Numbered from the stretch's first letter, positions 26,843-37,495 are shown. The stretch: DNA of 64,000 nucleotides from Rhodobacter capsulatus (GCF_005144475.1 NZ_SWJZ01000014.1:16117-80116); one strand, 5' to 3'. The notes: generated from the sequence alone by a model not told the origin. Numbers and translations are program-made.

Positions 26843-27541
26843 ATGACCGAAAGCCCCCTGATCCTGCCCGATCTGCCCGGTGTCGCCGTGCATCTGCGCC
26901 GCTCGGCCCGGGCGCGGCGGTTTTCGCTGCGCGTCAGCCGGATCGACGGCGCGGTGACGCTGACCCTGCCCGCCCGCGCCCGGCTGGCCGAGGCGGTGGC
27001 CTTTGCCGCGGCGCAGTCGGATTGGCTGCGCGGCACGCTTTCGCAGCTGCCCGCGCAAAGCCGTCCGGGCTTTGGCGACCTTCTGCCCTTCGAGGGGCAG
27101 GCGCTGCGGATCGAGGCGGCGGCCTTGCGCGCACCCAGACGCGAGGGGGACCGGCTGCTGGTCCCCGCGGGCGAAGATCGGCTCGGCGCGCGGCTGGAGA
27201 CGTTTTTGCGCCACTGCGCCCGGATCCGGTTGCAGGCCGCGACCGAGACCCATGCGAAAGCCCTTGGCCGCCCGTTCAAGCGCATCACGCTGCGCGACAC
27301 CCGTTCGCGCTGGGGCTCCTGCGCGCCCGATGGGTCGCTCTCTTACAGCTGGCGGCTGATCATGGCACCGCCCGAGGTGCTCGATTACGTCGCCGCGCAT
27401 GAGGTCGCGCATCTGGCCGAGATGAACCATTCCCCGGCCTTCTGGGCGGTGGTGGCGCGGCTTTGCCCGGATTATGCCGCGCATCGGGCCTGGCTGAAAC
27501 AAAACGGCGCGGCGCTGCAGGCGATCCGTCTGACGGATTGA
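26843..27541 (+). CDS. YgjP/SprT-like metal-dependent hydrolase (DUF45, M48-like)
   Basis: This 232-residue protein carries the zinc-peptidase-like motif HEVAH (186-190) with a third ligand candidate H196 in LAEMNHSPAFW, and the family segment DTRSRWGSCAPDGSLSYSW just before it. These features define the YgjP/WLM-like DUF45 family. The biochemical role is uncertain; E. coli YgjP was described as a UTP pyrophosphatase, while the fold is that of a metallopeptidase. It is the first of several plus-strand genes, 30 nt before a GntR gene. Confidence 0.85.
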   Translation: MTESPLILPDLPGVAVHLRRSARARRFSLRVSRIDGAVTLTLPARARLAEAVAFAAAQSDWLRGTLSQLPAQSRPGFGDLLPFEGQALRIEAAALRAPRREGDRLLVPAGEDRLGARLETFLRHCARIRLQAATETHAKALGRPFKRITLRDTRSRWGSCAPDGSLSYSWRLIMAPPEVLDYVAAHEVAHLAEMNHSPAFWAVVARLCPDYAAHRAWLKQNGAALQAIRLTD

Positions 27542-27552
27542 CCGCGACCGGA

Positions 27553-27566
27553 TTCGTGATCACAAA
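27553..27566. promoter_or_regulatory. Palindrome before the GntR gene, possible autoregulatory operator
   Basis: TTCGTGATCACAAA is a 14-nt dyad with one mismatched pair and perfect core GTGATCAC. It lies 6 nt before the GntR start codon and overlaps the expected ribosome-binding zone. Short GT..AC palindromes of this kind are typical FCD-GntR operators, so self-repression is plausible. The function is inferred from position only. Confidence 0.45.
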
Positions 27567-27571
27567 GGGGC

Positions 27572-28219
27572 ATGGCCCAACCCGCGACCCGACCGACCGA
27601 AACCGCCGCGCATGACCGGCTTTACCGCAGCCTGCGCCAGCAGATCCTGACCGGCGAGCTCGCGCCCGGCCAGGCGATGACGCTGCGCGGCCTTGGCAAG
27701 CAATATGGCCTGTCGATGACCCCGGTGCGCGAGGCTTTGCGCCGGCTGGTGGCCGAGGGGGCGCTGACGCTGTCGTCCTCGGGCCGGGTCTCGACGCCGG
27801 AGCTGACGAACGAGCGGATCGAGGAGCTGGCGGCGCTGCGCGCGCTGATCGAGCCGGAACTGGCCTCGCGCGCCCTGCCCCGCGCGCATCTGGCGCTGAT
27901 CGACCGGCTGTCCGCGATCAACACGGCGAATGCCGAGGCCGTCGCGCGGCGCGATGCGGTGGCCTATATCCGCACCAATCTGGAATTCCACCGCACGCTT
28001 TACCTGCGCGCCCAGGCCCCGGCGATGCTGGCCGTGCTGGAAACGGTCTGGCTGCAGCTGGGCCCGACGATGCGGCAGCTGCACGGCAAGTTCCCCCGCA
28101 CCGAGCCGCCGCGGCATCACCGGCTGATTCTGGCGGCGCTGCGGGCGGGCGACGAACCGGGGCTGCGGCTGGCGGTGCGCACCGATGTCACGCAGGGCCT
28201 GCGGCATCTGACCGGCTAG
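27572..28219 (+). CDS. GntR-family (FCD) transcriptional regulator
   Basis: This 215-residue regulator has an N-terminal winged helix (about 12-80: RLYRSLRQQILTGELAPGQ, recognition part LSMTPVREALRRLVAEG) and a helical FCD domain (about 85-205) with LIEPELASRALP and the metal/ligand-type segment NLEFHRTLYLRA. The ATG at 27572 follows AAAGGGG. A palindrome just upstream may be its own operator. The ligand and targets are unknown. Confidence 0.9.
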   Translation: MAQPATRPTETAAHDRLYRSLRQQILTGELAPGQAMTLRGLGKQYGLSMTPVREALRRLVAEGALTLSSSGRVSTPELTNERIEELAALRALIEPELASRALPRAHLALIDRLSAINTANAEAVARRDAVAYIRTNLEFHRTLYLRAQAPAMLAVLETVWLQLGPTMRQLHGKFPRTEPPRHHRLILAALRAGDEPGLRLAVRTDVTQGLRHLTG

Positions 28220-28224
28220 GGGGG

Positions 28225-28361
28225 CGCTGCCCCCCCGTCCCTGCGGGACGCCCCCCCGGGATATTTGCGCCAAGGTAAAAGGGCGCCGGGTTGCGGCCAA
28301 TTCTCCGATCGCGCAAATGTGCCAAGAAGCTGTGGCAGTTTCTTCTTGGCTGAAATACGCC
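28225..28361. repeat. Composite intergenic repeat: type 1 half copy plus type 2 copy
   Basis: After GGGGGGCGCTGCCCCCC, one type 1 arm (28252-28280, CCCGGGATATTTGCGCCAAG) is present. It is followed at 28321-28361 by a type 2 hairpin with arms GCCAAGAAG/CTTCTTGGC and the trailing TGAAATACGCC. It fills the gap between the GntR gene and the thioesterase gene and shows that both repeat types can be joined. Confidence 0.75.
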
Positions 28362-28394
28362 TCTGGCACGTTTTCGATTTGCACGAGGTCACCG

Positions 28395-28898
28395 ATGATG
28401 AACCCTTTGTCCGCCGAAGAGCGCAAGACGCTGGAAATGACCGTGTTGATGACGCCGGATCTGGCGAATTTTTCCGGCAAGGTGCACGGGGGCGCGCTGC
28501 TGAACTGGCTTGATCGCGTCGCCTTCTCGCTCGCCTCGCGCTATTCGGGGCGCTATGCGGTGACGATTTCCGTCGATCAGGTGATCTTCAAGGAACCGAT
28601 CCATGTCGGCGAGCTGGTGCGGTTTCGCGCCTCGGTGAACCACACCGGGCGGTCCTCGATGGAGATCGGCATCCGGGTCGAGGCGGAAAACATCCGCGAG
28701 GGCACGCGGCGGCACACCAACAGCTGCTATTTCACCATGGTCGCGGTGGATGAGACCGGCAAGACCGTGCCGGTGCCGATGCTGGAGCCTGCGGACGAGA
28801 CCGAGATGCTGCGCTGGAAGGCGGCCGAGCTGCGCAAGGCGCTGCGGCGCGAGCACGAGGCGCAGATGGAGGCCGCGGCGCTGGGCAAGTCGGAGTAG
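28395..28898 (+). CDS. Acyl-CoA thioesterase, hotdog fold (YciA/BFIT type)
   Basis: This 167-residue enzyme hydrolyses acyl-CoA thioesters. The hotdog signature GKVHGGALLNWLDRVAFSLA contains the catalytic acidic residue in the helix, followed by VTISVDQVIFKEPIHVGELV and MEIGIRVEAENIREG, as in the acyl-CoA thioester hydrolase family. The C-terminal 25 residues are charged and helical. Two adjacent ATG codons (28395, 28398) are possible starts; GAGGTC precedes them. The acyl chain preference is unknown. Confidence 0.88.
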   Translation: MMNPLSAEERKTLEMTVLMTPDLANFSGKVHGGALLNWLDRVAFSLASRYSGRYAVTISVDQVIFKEPIHVGELVRFRASVNHTGRSSMEIGIRVEAENIREGTRRHTNSCYFTMVAVDETGKTVPVPMLEPADETEMLRWKAAELRKALRREHEAQMEAAALGKSE

Positions 28899-28971
28899 GC
28901 TCCCCCCCCTTTTGACGTTGAGCGGGGGCAGGCGCTTTGCTAGCCTGCCCCAACCGAACCGGGAGACCTGC

Positions 28972-29595
28972 ATGTATCGCCGCACTTTTCTGACAAGTCT
29001 GGCCGCGCTGGGCGTGGCTGCAAAGCCGCTCTTCGCGCAGGCCCCCGCCGCGGCTCCGGCCGCCGCTGCCGCGCCTGCGGCGGCGTCTCCGGCGGCGGTT
29101 GCCCCCGCCAAGACCTGGCCGATCGCGCCGCAATTCTACCCGACCGAGGTGGATGTGAAGCCCGATCTGGCGGTGGGCTCGATCATCGTCGTCTCGGACA
29201 AGTTCTTCCTTTACCACATCATCGCGCCGGGCAAGGCGATGCGCTACGGCGTGGCCGTCGGCCGCGCGGAGCTGCAGTTCCGCGGTCAGGCCACGGTGGC
29301 GCGGAAAGTCGAATGGCCGAGCTGGAAACCCACCCCCGAGATGGTGAAGCGCAGCCCCAGCCATTACGCGAAATATGCCGAAACCGGCATGGCCGGGGGC
29401 CCGGGCAACCCGCTGGGGGCGCGGGCCATGTATCTGTTCCAGAACGGCCATGACACCGGCATCCGCATCCATGGCACGATCGAGCCCGCCTCGATCGGCC
29501 ATGCCGTCTCGAACGGCTGCCTGCGCATGGTGAACGATCATGTGATGGCGCTTTACAAGGTGGTCGAGCTGGGCACGCCGGTCACGGTCTACTGA
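28972..29595 (+). CDS. L,D-transpeptidase (YkuD domain), exported
   Basis: This 207-residue periplasmic enzyme crosslinks peptidoglycan or attaches proteins to it. The signal MYRRTFLTSLAALGVAAKP has a twin-arginine-like RRTFL motif, then an Ala/Pro linker (about 25-47). The YkuD catalytic motif is IRIHGTIEP (H167) followed by SNGCLRM with nucleophile C183. The final residues overlap the mnmH start (TGATG). The ATG follows GGGAGACCTGC. Related small YkuD proteins are common in Rhodobacterales. Confidence 0.92.
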   Translation: MYRRTFLTSLAALGVAAKPLFAQAPAAAPAAAAAPAAASPAAVAPAKTWPIAPQFYPTEVDVKPDLAVGSIIVVSDKFFLYHIIAPGKAMRYGVAVGRAELQFRGQATVARKVEWPSWKPTPEMVKRSPSHYAKYAETGMAGGPGNPLGARAMYLFQNGHDTGIRIHGTIEPASIGHAVSNGCLRMVNDHVMALYKVVELGTPVTVY

Positions 29596-30641
29596 TGCTT
29601 CTGACCTCGGTCGCCGAGGCGGCGGCGCTTGATTTTGACACGATCATCGACGTGCGCTCGCCTGCGGAATATGCGCTTGATCATCTTCCGGGGGCGATCA
29701 ACCTGCCCGCGCTCTCGGATGCGGAACGCGCCCGGGTCGGCACGATCTACAAGCAGGTCTCGCCCTTTGACGCGCGCAAGATCGGCGCGGCGCTGGTGGC
29801 GCGGAATGTCGCCGCGCATCTGGAGGGCCCTTTGGCGGACAAGACCGGGGGCTGGCGGCCCTTGGTCTATTGCTGGCGCGGCGGGCAGCGCTCGGGGTCG
29901 TTTGCGACGATCCTGCGCGCGGTGGGCTGGCGCACCGATCTGCTCGAGGGCGGCTACAAGAGCTGGCGGCGGCTGGTGCTGGAGACGCTGGCGCAGCCGA
30001 TCCGGGCGCCGGTCGTCGTGCTGGATGGCAACACCGGCTCGGCCAAGACCGCGATCTTGCAGGCCGCCCGGGCGCAGGGCGCGCAGGTGATCGACCTCGA
30101 GAGGCTGGCCAATCACCGCGGCTCGATCTTTGGCGCGCTGCCGGGCGGGCAACCGGCGCAGACCGGCTTCGAGGGCAGGCTGGCGCTGGCCTTGGCGCAG
30201 CTGGATCCGGCGCGGCCGGTGATCCTGGAGGGCGAAAGCGCCAAGGTGGGGCAGATCCAGCTGCCGAAAAGCCTGTGGGCGGCGCTGCGGGCGGCGCCGC
30301 GACTGCGGCTGGCGGCGCCCCTGCCCGCGCGCGCGGCCTATCTGGCGCGGGCCTATGCCGATATCGTCGCCGATCCCTTGCGGCTGTCGCGGCTGATCGA
30401 CCAGCTGCGCCCCTATCACCCCGCCGAGGTGATCCACCGCTGGCATGGGCTGGCCGGGGCGCGGGCCTTCGAGGCGCTGGCGGCCGAGCTGATGCAGCGC
30501 CATTACGATCCGCGCTACGACAAGCACCGCGCGCGGCAGGATCACCGGGTGATCGAGATTGCAGCCGCGAGCCTTGCCCCCGAGGCTTTGGCCGCGCTGG
30601 CGGCCGATGTCATGGCTGCGGCAGGGCGGTTGCTGGCCTGA
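29595..30641 (+). CDS. mnmH: tRNA 2-selenouridine synthase (MnmH/SelU)
   Basis: This 348-residue enzyme converts 2-thiouridine at the wobble position of tRNAs for Lys, Glu and Gln to the 2-seleno (via geranyl) form. The N-terminal rhodanese domain (about 5-130) has the family-specific catalytic loop VYCWRGGQRSGS with C93; a P-loop DGNTGSAKT follows at 144-152. Length is close to the usual 350-370. It is translationally coupled to the L,D-transpeptidase, a pairing with no obvious functional link. Selenophosphate synthase is not in the window. Confidence 0.92.
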   Translation: MLLTSVAEAAALDFDTIIDVRSPAEYALDHLPGAINLPALSDAERARVGTIYKQVSPFDARKIGAALVARNVAAHLEGPLADKTGGWRPLVYCWRGGQRSGSFATILRAVGWRTDLLEGGYKSWRRLVLETLAQPIRAPVVVLDGNTGSAKTAILQAARAQGAQVIDLERLANHRGSIFGALPGGQPAQTGFEGRLALALAQLDPARPVILEGESAKVGQIQLPKSLWAALRAAPRLRLAAPLPARAAYLARAYADIVADPLRLSRLIDQLRPYHPAEVIHRWHGLAGARAFEALAAELMQRHYDPRYDKHRARQDHRVIEIAAASLAPEALAALAADVMAAAGRLLA

Positions 30642-30703
30642 AGCACTTTTTCCCGATTTCGCCCTTGACGCCCCCGCCGCCATCCCTTAGTGACGCCGCC
30701 AGT

Positions 30704-30780
30704 GGCTAGGTAGCTCAGCAGGTTAGAGCACGTGACTCATAATCACGGGGTCGGGGGTTCGAGTCCCCCCCTCGCCACCA
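30704..30780 (+). tRNA. tRNA-Met (anticodon CAT, elongator type)
   Basis: A 77-nt cloverleaf with encoded CCA: D arm GCTC/GAGC, anticodon arm CGTGA-CTCATAA-TCACG, T arm GGGGG-TTCGAGT-CCCCC. The start GGCTAGGTAGCTCAG resembles elongator tRNA-Met rather than initiator (which lacks the 1-72 pair). The acceptor stem pairs except for a T4-C69 mismatch. tRNA-Ile with a CAT anticodon (lysidine modified) is the alternative. Confidence 0.85.
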
Positions 30781-30953
30781 ACTTCCCCCTTCGTGAATTT
30801 GAACCGGCGCGCTGACCAGCGCGGCTTGTGGCCTTGCGCCCGGCTTGCGGATGCAATCCTGCGGCAGACCCGCCTGACGTCACGCCCCCCGAAATGAAAC
30901 GGGGGAGCCGAAGCCCCCCCGCCTGATCCGGTCGCCCGGGCGACAAGATCCGT

Positions 30954-31874
30954 TCAGACCTTCAGCGCCGGGATGATCTGTTTCTTGCGGCTCATGATGC
31001 CCGGCAAAACCACGGTGTCGCCGGTCACGGTGCAGGGGAAAGAGGCCTCGGCGATGCGCTTGACGAAATCGTTCGGCACCAGCAGCGTCGCCTCTTCCTT
31101 CAGGATGTCGACGACGAACAGAAGCACCTGATCGGCGCCGTCTTCCTTGGCCACATCGACCATCGATTCCATCAGGCTGTCCTTGCGGTCCAGGATCAGC
31201 TTCGGCGCGGTGGTTTCCAGCACCGAGACGCGCAGCTCCTTGCCATCGACGGTGTATTCTTTCGAATCCATCCGCAAGAGCGCGGCATCCGAGAACTCGG
31301 ACACGTCCGATTTCGCCTCGAACATCGCGGTGGCCAGCGCGGCCATGTCCACGCCCAGATCGGCGGCCAGTTTCTCGCACACGGCCTTGTCATGCGCGGT
31401 GGTGGTGGGGCTGCGGAATTCCAGCGTGTCGGACAGGATGCACGACAGCATCGCGCCCTTGATGCCGCGCGGGGCTTTCGCCACCGCCTCGCCCATCAGG
31501 TCGAACATGATCGTGGCGGTGCAGGCCAGCGGGCGGATGGTGATGTCGATCGGGCCCTTGGTTTCCAGACCACCGACCAGCTTGTGGTGGTCGATGATGG
31601 CCAGGATGTCGGCCTTGTTGATGCCCTCGGGCAGCTCGGCCGGGTTGTTCGTGTCGACGATGACGACCTTGTCACCGGCGTCGACGCCCGCGATGATCTC
31701 GGGTTTCGGCAGATCCCAGTGGCTCAGCACGAAGGCCGCTTCGGTGTTGGGCTCGCCCAGCAGCACCGGTTTCGCGGGCTGGCCCAGCACCTCGGTCATG
31801 TACCAGGCCCAGATGATGGGCGAGCCGGTCGAGTCGGTGTCGGGGGATTTGTGGCCGAAAACCTTGGTGGTCAT
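30954..31874 (-). CDS. ppaC: Manganese-dependent inorganic pyrophosphatase (family II)
   Basis: This 306-residue enzyme hydrolyses pyrophosphate to phosphate. It is a DHH-family phosphoesterase: the N-terminal motif HKSPDTDS (8-15), VIVDTNNP with Asp 74, DHH at 95-97 (ILAIIDHHKLVG) and the C-terminal DHHA2 motif SRKKQIIPAL. Family II enzymes are Mn/Co-dependent and patchily distributed in proteobacteria, including Rhodobacter. A much longer upstream open frame runs antiparallel to groESL and is not coding. A GC hairpin near 30900-30920 may end transcription. Confidence 0.95.
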   Translation of the reverse strand: MTTKVFGHKSPDTDSTGSPIIWAWYMTEVLGQPAKPVLLGEPNTEAAFVLSHWDLPKPEIIAGVDAGDKVVIVDTNNPAELPEGINKADILAIIDHHKLVGGLETKGPIDITIRPLACTATIMFDLMGEAVAKAPRGIKGAMLSCILSDTLEFRSPTTTAHDKAVCEKLAADLGVDMAALATAMFEAKSDVSEFSDAALLRMDSKEYTVDGKELRVSVLETTAPKLILDRKDSLMESMVDVAKEDGADQVLLFVVDILKEEATLLVPNDFVKRIAEASFPCTVTGDTVVLPGIMSRKKQIIPALKV

Positions 31875-32015
31875 GCGTTCCTCGGGTGTTGGATGGGGAT
31901 TTTGGCGCTTTATAGGGCCTTGGCCCCCGCTTGTCACGTCTTGCCCACGCCATTTCGCACCTGCAGCATCACGGCGCGTGATCGGCGCCCGTGCAAATTT
32001 TTCCGACCCCGGGTG

Positions 32016-32080
32016 TTGACAGGCCGGGGGGGCGATGACTAACTCCCGGGTCGTTAGCACTCGCCAACGTCGAGTGCTGA
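32016..32080 (+). promoter_or_regulatory. groESL promoter with CIRCE operator
   Basis: The CIRCE element TTAGCACTC-N9-GAGTGCTGA stands at 32054-32080, the binding site of the HrcA repressor; only one base of the inverted repeat departs from the consensus GAGTGCTAA. A -35-like TTGACA at 32016-32021 precedes it with a weak TAACTC at 32040-32045. Heat-shock control through HrcA is established for groESL operons of this kind. Confidence 0.93.
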
Positions 32081-32114
32081 AAGCATGAACCTGGAACCTT
32101 AGGGAGTGACCCAG

Positions 32115-32402
32115 ATGGCATTCAAACCGCTGCATGACCGCGTGCTGGTCAAACGCGTTCAAAGCGAAGAAAAAACCAAGGGCGGCCTGATCATCCCCGA
32201 TACGGCGAAGGAAAAACCGGCCGAGGGCGAAGTTGTCGCCGTCGGCGCCGGCGCGCGCAAGGATTCGGGCGAGCTGATCGCGCCCTCGGTCGCCGTGGGC
32301 GATCGCATCCTGTTCGGCAAATGGTCGGGCACCGAAGTCACGCTGGATGGCGTCGAGATGCTGATCATGAAAGAGTCGGACATCATGGGGATCATCTCGT
32401 AA
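32115..32402 (+). CDS. groES: Co-chaperonin GroES
   Basis: This 95-residue protein forms the heptameric lid of GroEL. It starts [20 protein letters not shown], includes the mobile loop [20 protein letters not shown] that contacts GroEL, and ends with [13 protein letters not shown]. The ATG at 32115 follows AGGGAGTGA; an in-frame ATG nine bases upstream is not conserved. It lies 34 nt after the CIRCE element and 48 nt before groEL. Confidence 0.97.
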   Translation: MAFKPLHDRVLVKRVQSEEKTKGGLIIPDTAKEKPAEGEVVAVGAGARKDSGELIAPSVAVGDRILFGKWSGTEVTLDGVEMLIMKESDIMGIIS

Positions 32403-32420
32403 TCGACGAGAAGACCCTGA

Positions 32421-34088
<1,668 letters not shown>

Positions 34089-34111
34089 TCTTCCCTGCCG
34101 GGGAAGATCGA

Positions 34112-34137
34112 AGGGCGCCCGCAAGGGCGCCCTTTTT
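34112..34137 (+). terminator. Rho-independent terminator of groESL
   Basis: A 9-bp stem AGGGCGCCC/GGGCGCCCT with a GCAA tetraloop (34112-34133) is followed by TTTTTC counting the last stem base. It ends the groESL transcript 24 nt after the stop. Confidence 0.92.
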
Positions 34138-34155
34138 CGTTGCCGTGGCAGGCGG

Positions 34156-34569
34156 TTATTGCTGCATGCCCTTGATGTATTCCATCAGCCGCACCAGCCG
34201 CGCCGGGGTCGGCGTCGCGATGCCGTCGCCCGTGTCGTAAAGCACCACCGGCCCGTCCAGCATCGGCTCGAAGGACGGCATCTCGCCCGCCTGCGCCCCG
34301 ATCATCTCGCCATGTTCGCGGTGCCCGACGATCTTCGACATCACCCGCGCCTCGGGAAAGCGGCCGTCGTTCATCATCGTCAGATCGGCCAGCGAGACCG
34401 GATGCAGCTTCAGCTCCTGCGCGATCGGCCCGGGATCGCCCCCGGTGCCATGGCAGCCCGCACAGTAATCGGCATAGTCCCTTGCGGGCGAGGGCGCCGT
34501 CAGATCGACCGCCCCCATGCAGGCCGCCAGCCCCATCGCCCCGCCGAAGCAGATCAGAATCGCACGCAT
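34156..34569 (-). CDS. Cytochrome c family lipoprotein
   Basis: This 137-residue protein has a lipoprotein signal (lipobox LAAC, Cys17) and a single class I heme site CAGCH (C36, C39, H40). A Met ligand is probably in the GEMPSFEP segment around residue 103. It should be lipid-anchored in the periplasm as a small electron carrier. No partner oxidase or dehydrogenase is adjacent. The start MRAILICFGGAMG follows GGAGGTGTGC; a longer frame upstream overlaps the polA 3' region and is not coding. Confidence 0.85.
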   Translation of the reverse strand: MRAILICFGGAMGLAACMGAVDLTAPSPARDYADYCAGCHGTGGDPGPIAQELKLHPVSLADLTMMNDGRFPEARVMSKIVGHREHGEMIGAQAGEMPSFEPMLDGPVVLYDTGDGIATPTPARLVRLMEYIKGMQQ

Positions 34570-34642
34570 CGCACACCTCCGTTTGACGGCAGCAAAGCAT
34601 GCGGCGGGGCCGCCCGCCCTGATGCAGCGCAAATGGCGGGGC

Positions 34643-37495
34643 TCAATGCGCCTCGGCCCAGCTGGCCCCCTGCCCCGCATCGACGACAAGCGGCACCGAA
34701 AGCTGCACCGCCGGATCGGCCGCGCCTTCCATCACCGCGCGCGCCACCGCGATCAGCGGATCGACGGCGCTTTCCGCAACCTCGAAGATCAGTTCGTCAT
34801 GCACCTGCAAGAGCATCCTTGCGGGCAGATGCGCGATGGCGGCGGGCATGCGGATCATCGCGCGGCGGATGATGTCGGCCGCCGCCCCCTGAATCGGCGC
34901 GTTGATCGCGGCGCGTTTGGCAAAGCCCGCGCCGGGCCCCTTGGCGTTGATCTCGGGCGTGTGGATCTTGCGGCCGAAAAGCGTTTGCACGAAGCCCTGC
35001 GCCTTGGCGAAGGCCACGGTTTCGTCCATATAGGCGCGGATGCCCGGGAACCGCTCGAAATAGCGGTCGATGAAGCCCTGCGCCTCGCTCCGCGGGATGC
35101 GCAGGTTGCGCGCAAGACCGAAGCCCGAGATGCCATAGATGACGCCGAAGTTGATCGCCTTGGCGCGGCGGCGCACCATCGGGTCCATCCCCTCGACCGG
35201 AACGCCGAACATTTCGGACGCCGTCATCGCGTGAATGTCGATGCCACGGGCGAAAGCCGCCTTCATCTCGGGCAGGTTCGCGACATGGGCAAGGATGCGG
35301 AGTTCGATCTGCGAGTAATCGAGCGAGACGATGCGATGCCCCGGCGTTGCCACGAAAGCCTCGCGGATGCGGCGGCCTTCATCGCTGCGCACGGGGATGT
35401 TCTGCAGGTTCGGATCGGTCGAGGCCAGCCGCCCGGTGTTCGCCCCCGCGATGCTGTAAGAGGTGTGCACCCGGCCGGTCTCGGGGTTCACATGCGTCTG
35501 CAGCGCATCCGTGTAGGTGGATTTCAGCTTGGCGATCTGGCGCCAGTCGAGCACCTTCGAAGCCAGCTCTGCCGCCTGTTTGTGATCCTCCATCGTGGTG
35601 ATGTCTTCGAGCACATCGGCCCCGGTCGCCCAGGCCCCGGTCTTGCCCTTTTCGCCGCCCGGCACGCCCAGCTTGTCAAACAGGATCTCGCCCAGCTGCT
35701 TGGGGCTGCCCACGTTGAAGGGCTGGCCTGCAAGGGCTTGAATTTCCTCCTCAAGCCCCGCCATGCGCTGCGCAAAGACATTCGACATCCGGGCGAGGAC
35801 GGCGGGATCGACCTTGACCCCCGCCATCTCCATTTCCGCCAGAACCGGCACCAGCGGGCGTTCCAGCGTCTCATAGACCGTCGTCACCCTGGCCCGGTGC
35901 AGCTGCGGCTTGAAGGCGGCCCAGAGCCGGAAGGTGATCTCGGCATCCTCGGCCGCGTAAGCCGTGGCCTTGTCCACGGGAACCTTGTCAAAGGTGATCT
36001 GCGCCTTGCCGGTGCCGATCAGCTCCTTGATCGGGATCGGCCGGTGCTGCAGATATTCCTCGGACAGCGCGTCCATTCCATGCCCGTGCAGGCCGGAAAA
36101 CATCGCATAGGACATCAGCATCGTGTCATCGAAAGGCGCGACGCGGATGTTGCGCCGGGCGAAGATCTTCCAGTCGTATTTCATGTTCTGGCCGATCTTC
36201 AGGATGCTTTCATCCTCCAGAACCGGCTTCAGGATCGCAAGCGCTTCGTCCATCGGCATCTGCCCCGCCGCCCGCGCGGTGGTGCCGAAAAGATCGTCGC
36301 CGCCGGTCGTATGGCCCAGCGGAATGTAGCAGGCCCGCCCCGGCCCGGTGCAAAGCGAGACACCGACCAGATCGGCCTGCATCTCGTCCAGCGAGGTGGT
36401 CTCGGTATCGACGGCCAGCACGCCGGTTGCCTGCGCCTCGGCCAGAAAGTCGCGCAGCGCGGCGGCCTCGGTGATGCACAGATAGCGGCCGGGGTCGATC
36501 GGCGCGACATCCTCGGCCTGCGGTTGGATCCGGGCCTGCGGCGCCGCCCCCTCGGCCCAGCGCGCGGCGGCATCAGATTTGGGCGCGGGGGCGCCAACCG
36601 GGATTTCGCGGCCGAATTTCTCGGCCACGCGCTTGGTCAGGTTGCGGAACTCCATCGCCTCCAGGAAAGCGATCAGCGCCTCGGGCTCGGGCTCCTTCAC
36701 CTCGAGACTGTCGAGCCCGAAGTCGAGCGGCACATGGTCCTCGAGCGTGACGAGCCGTTTCGAGACCCGGATCTGCTCGGCGAAATTGAGCAGCGTTTCG
36801 CGCCGCTTGGGCTGCTTGATCTCGCCCGCCCGCGCCAGCAGCGTTTCCAGATCGCCATAATCCGCAATCAGCTGCGCCGCGGTCTTGATGCCGATGCCGG
36901 GGGCGCCGGGCACGTTGTCGACGGAATCGCCCGCCAGCGCCTGCACGTCGATCACCCGGTTCGGCCGCACGCCGAATTTCGCCTCGACCTCCTCGGGACC
37001 GATGACGATATTCTTCATCGCATCCAGCATCACCACGCCATCGCCCACCAGCTGCATCAGATCCTTGTCCGAGGAAATGATCGTGACCCGCCCGCCCGCC
37101 TCGCGCGCTTGGCGCGCAAGAGTGGCGATGATGTCATCGGCCTCGAAGCCCTCGATTTCCAGACAGGCGAGGTTGAAGGCGCGGGTGGCGTCGCGGGTCA
37201 GCGGGAATTGCGGCCGCAGATCCTCGGGCGCGGGGGGGCGGTTTTCCTTGTAGGCGGGATAGATCTCGTTGCGGAAGGTCTTGGAACTGTAGTCGAAAAT
37301 CACCGCCGCATGGGTGGGCGCATCGGCGCCCCGCGCGTCTTCGATGTAGCGGAAGATCATGTTGGTGAAGCCCGCCACGGCGCCGACGGGCAGCCCGTCG
37401 GATTTGCGCGTCAGCGGCGGCAGCGCGTGATAGGCGCGGAAGATGAAGGCCGAGCCGTCGATCAGATGCAGATGGCAGCCTTTTCCGAAACTCAT
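34643..37495 (-). CDS. polA: DNA polymerase I
   Basis: This 950-residue enzyme works in repair and primer replacement. The 5'-3' exonuclease domain (about 1-300) includes HLHLIDGSAFIFRAYHAL and GFEADDIIATLA. A 3'-5' exonuclease domain (about 350-550) has its first catalytic motif intact (AVDTETTSLDEM). The polymerase domain has motif A SLDYSQIELR, motif B RRRAKAINFGVIYG and motif C VHDELIFEV. The start MSFGKGCHLHLIDG follows GAGGAGGCGC; further in-frame sequence upstream belongs to another region. It is monocistronic by spacing. Confidence 0.97.
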   Translation of the reverse strand: MSFGKGCHLHLIDGSAFIFRAYHALPPLTRKSDGLPVGAVAGFTNMIFRYIEDARGADAPTHAAVIFDYSSKTFRNEIYPAYKENRPPAPEDLRPQFPLTRDATRAFNLACLEIEGFEADDIIATLARQAREAGGRVTIISSDKDLMQLVGDGVVMLDAMKNIVIGPEEVEAKFGVRPNRVIDVQALAGDSVDNVPGAPGIGIKTAAQLIADYGDLETLLARAGEIKQPKRRETLLNFAEQIRVSKRLVTLEDHVPLDFGLDSLEVKEPEPEALIAFLEAMEFRNLTKRVAEKFGREIPVGAPAPKSDAAARWAEGAAPQARIQPQAEDVAPIDPGRYLCITEAAALRDFLAEAQATGVLAVDTETTSLDEMQADLVGVSLCTGPGRACYIPLGHTTGGDDLFGTTARAAGQMPMDEALAILKPVLEDESILKIGQNMKYDWKIFARRNIRVAPFDDTMLMSYAMFSGLHGHGMDALSEEYLQHRPIPIKELIGTGKAQITFDKVPVDKATAYAAEDAEITFRLWAAFKPQLHRARVTTVYETLERPLVPVLAEMEMAGVKVDPAVLARMSNVFAQRMAGLEEEIQALAGQPFNVGSPKQLGEILFDKLGVPGGEKGKTGAWATGADVLEDITTMEDHKQAAELASKVLDWRQIAKLKSTYTDALQTHVNPETGRVHTSYSIAGANTGRLASTDPNLQNIPVRSDEGRRIREAFVATPGHRIVSLDYSQIELRILAHVANLPEMKAAFARGIDIHAMTASEMFGVPVEGMDPMVRRRAKAINFGVIYGISGFGLARNLRIPRSEAQGFIDRYFERFPGIRAYMDETVAFAKAQGFVQTLFGRKIHTPEINAKGPGAGFAKRAAINAPIQGAAADIIRRAMIRMPAAIAHLPARMLLQVHDELIFEVAESAVDPLIAVARAVMEGAADPAVQLSVPLVVDAGQGASWAEAH

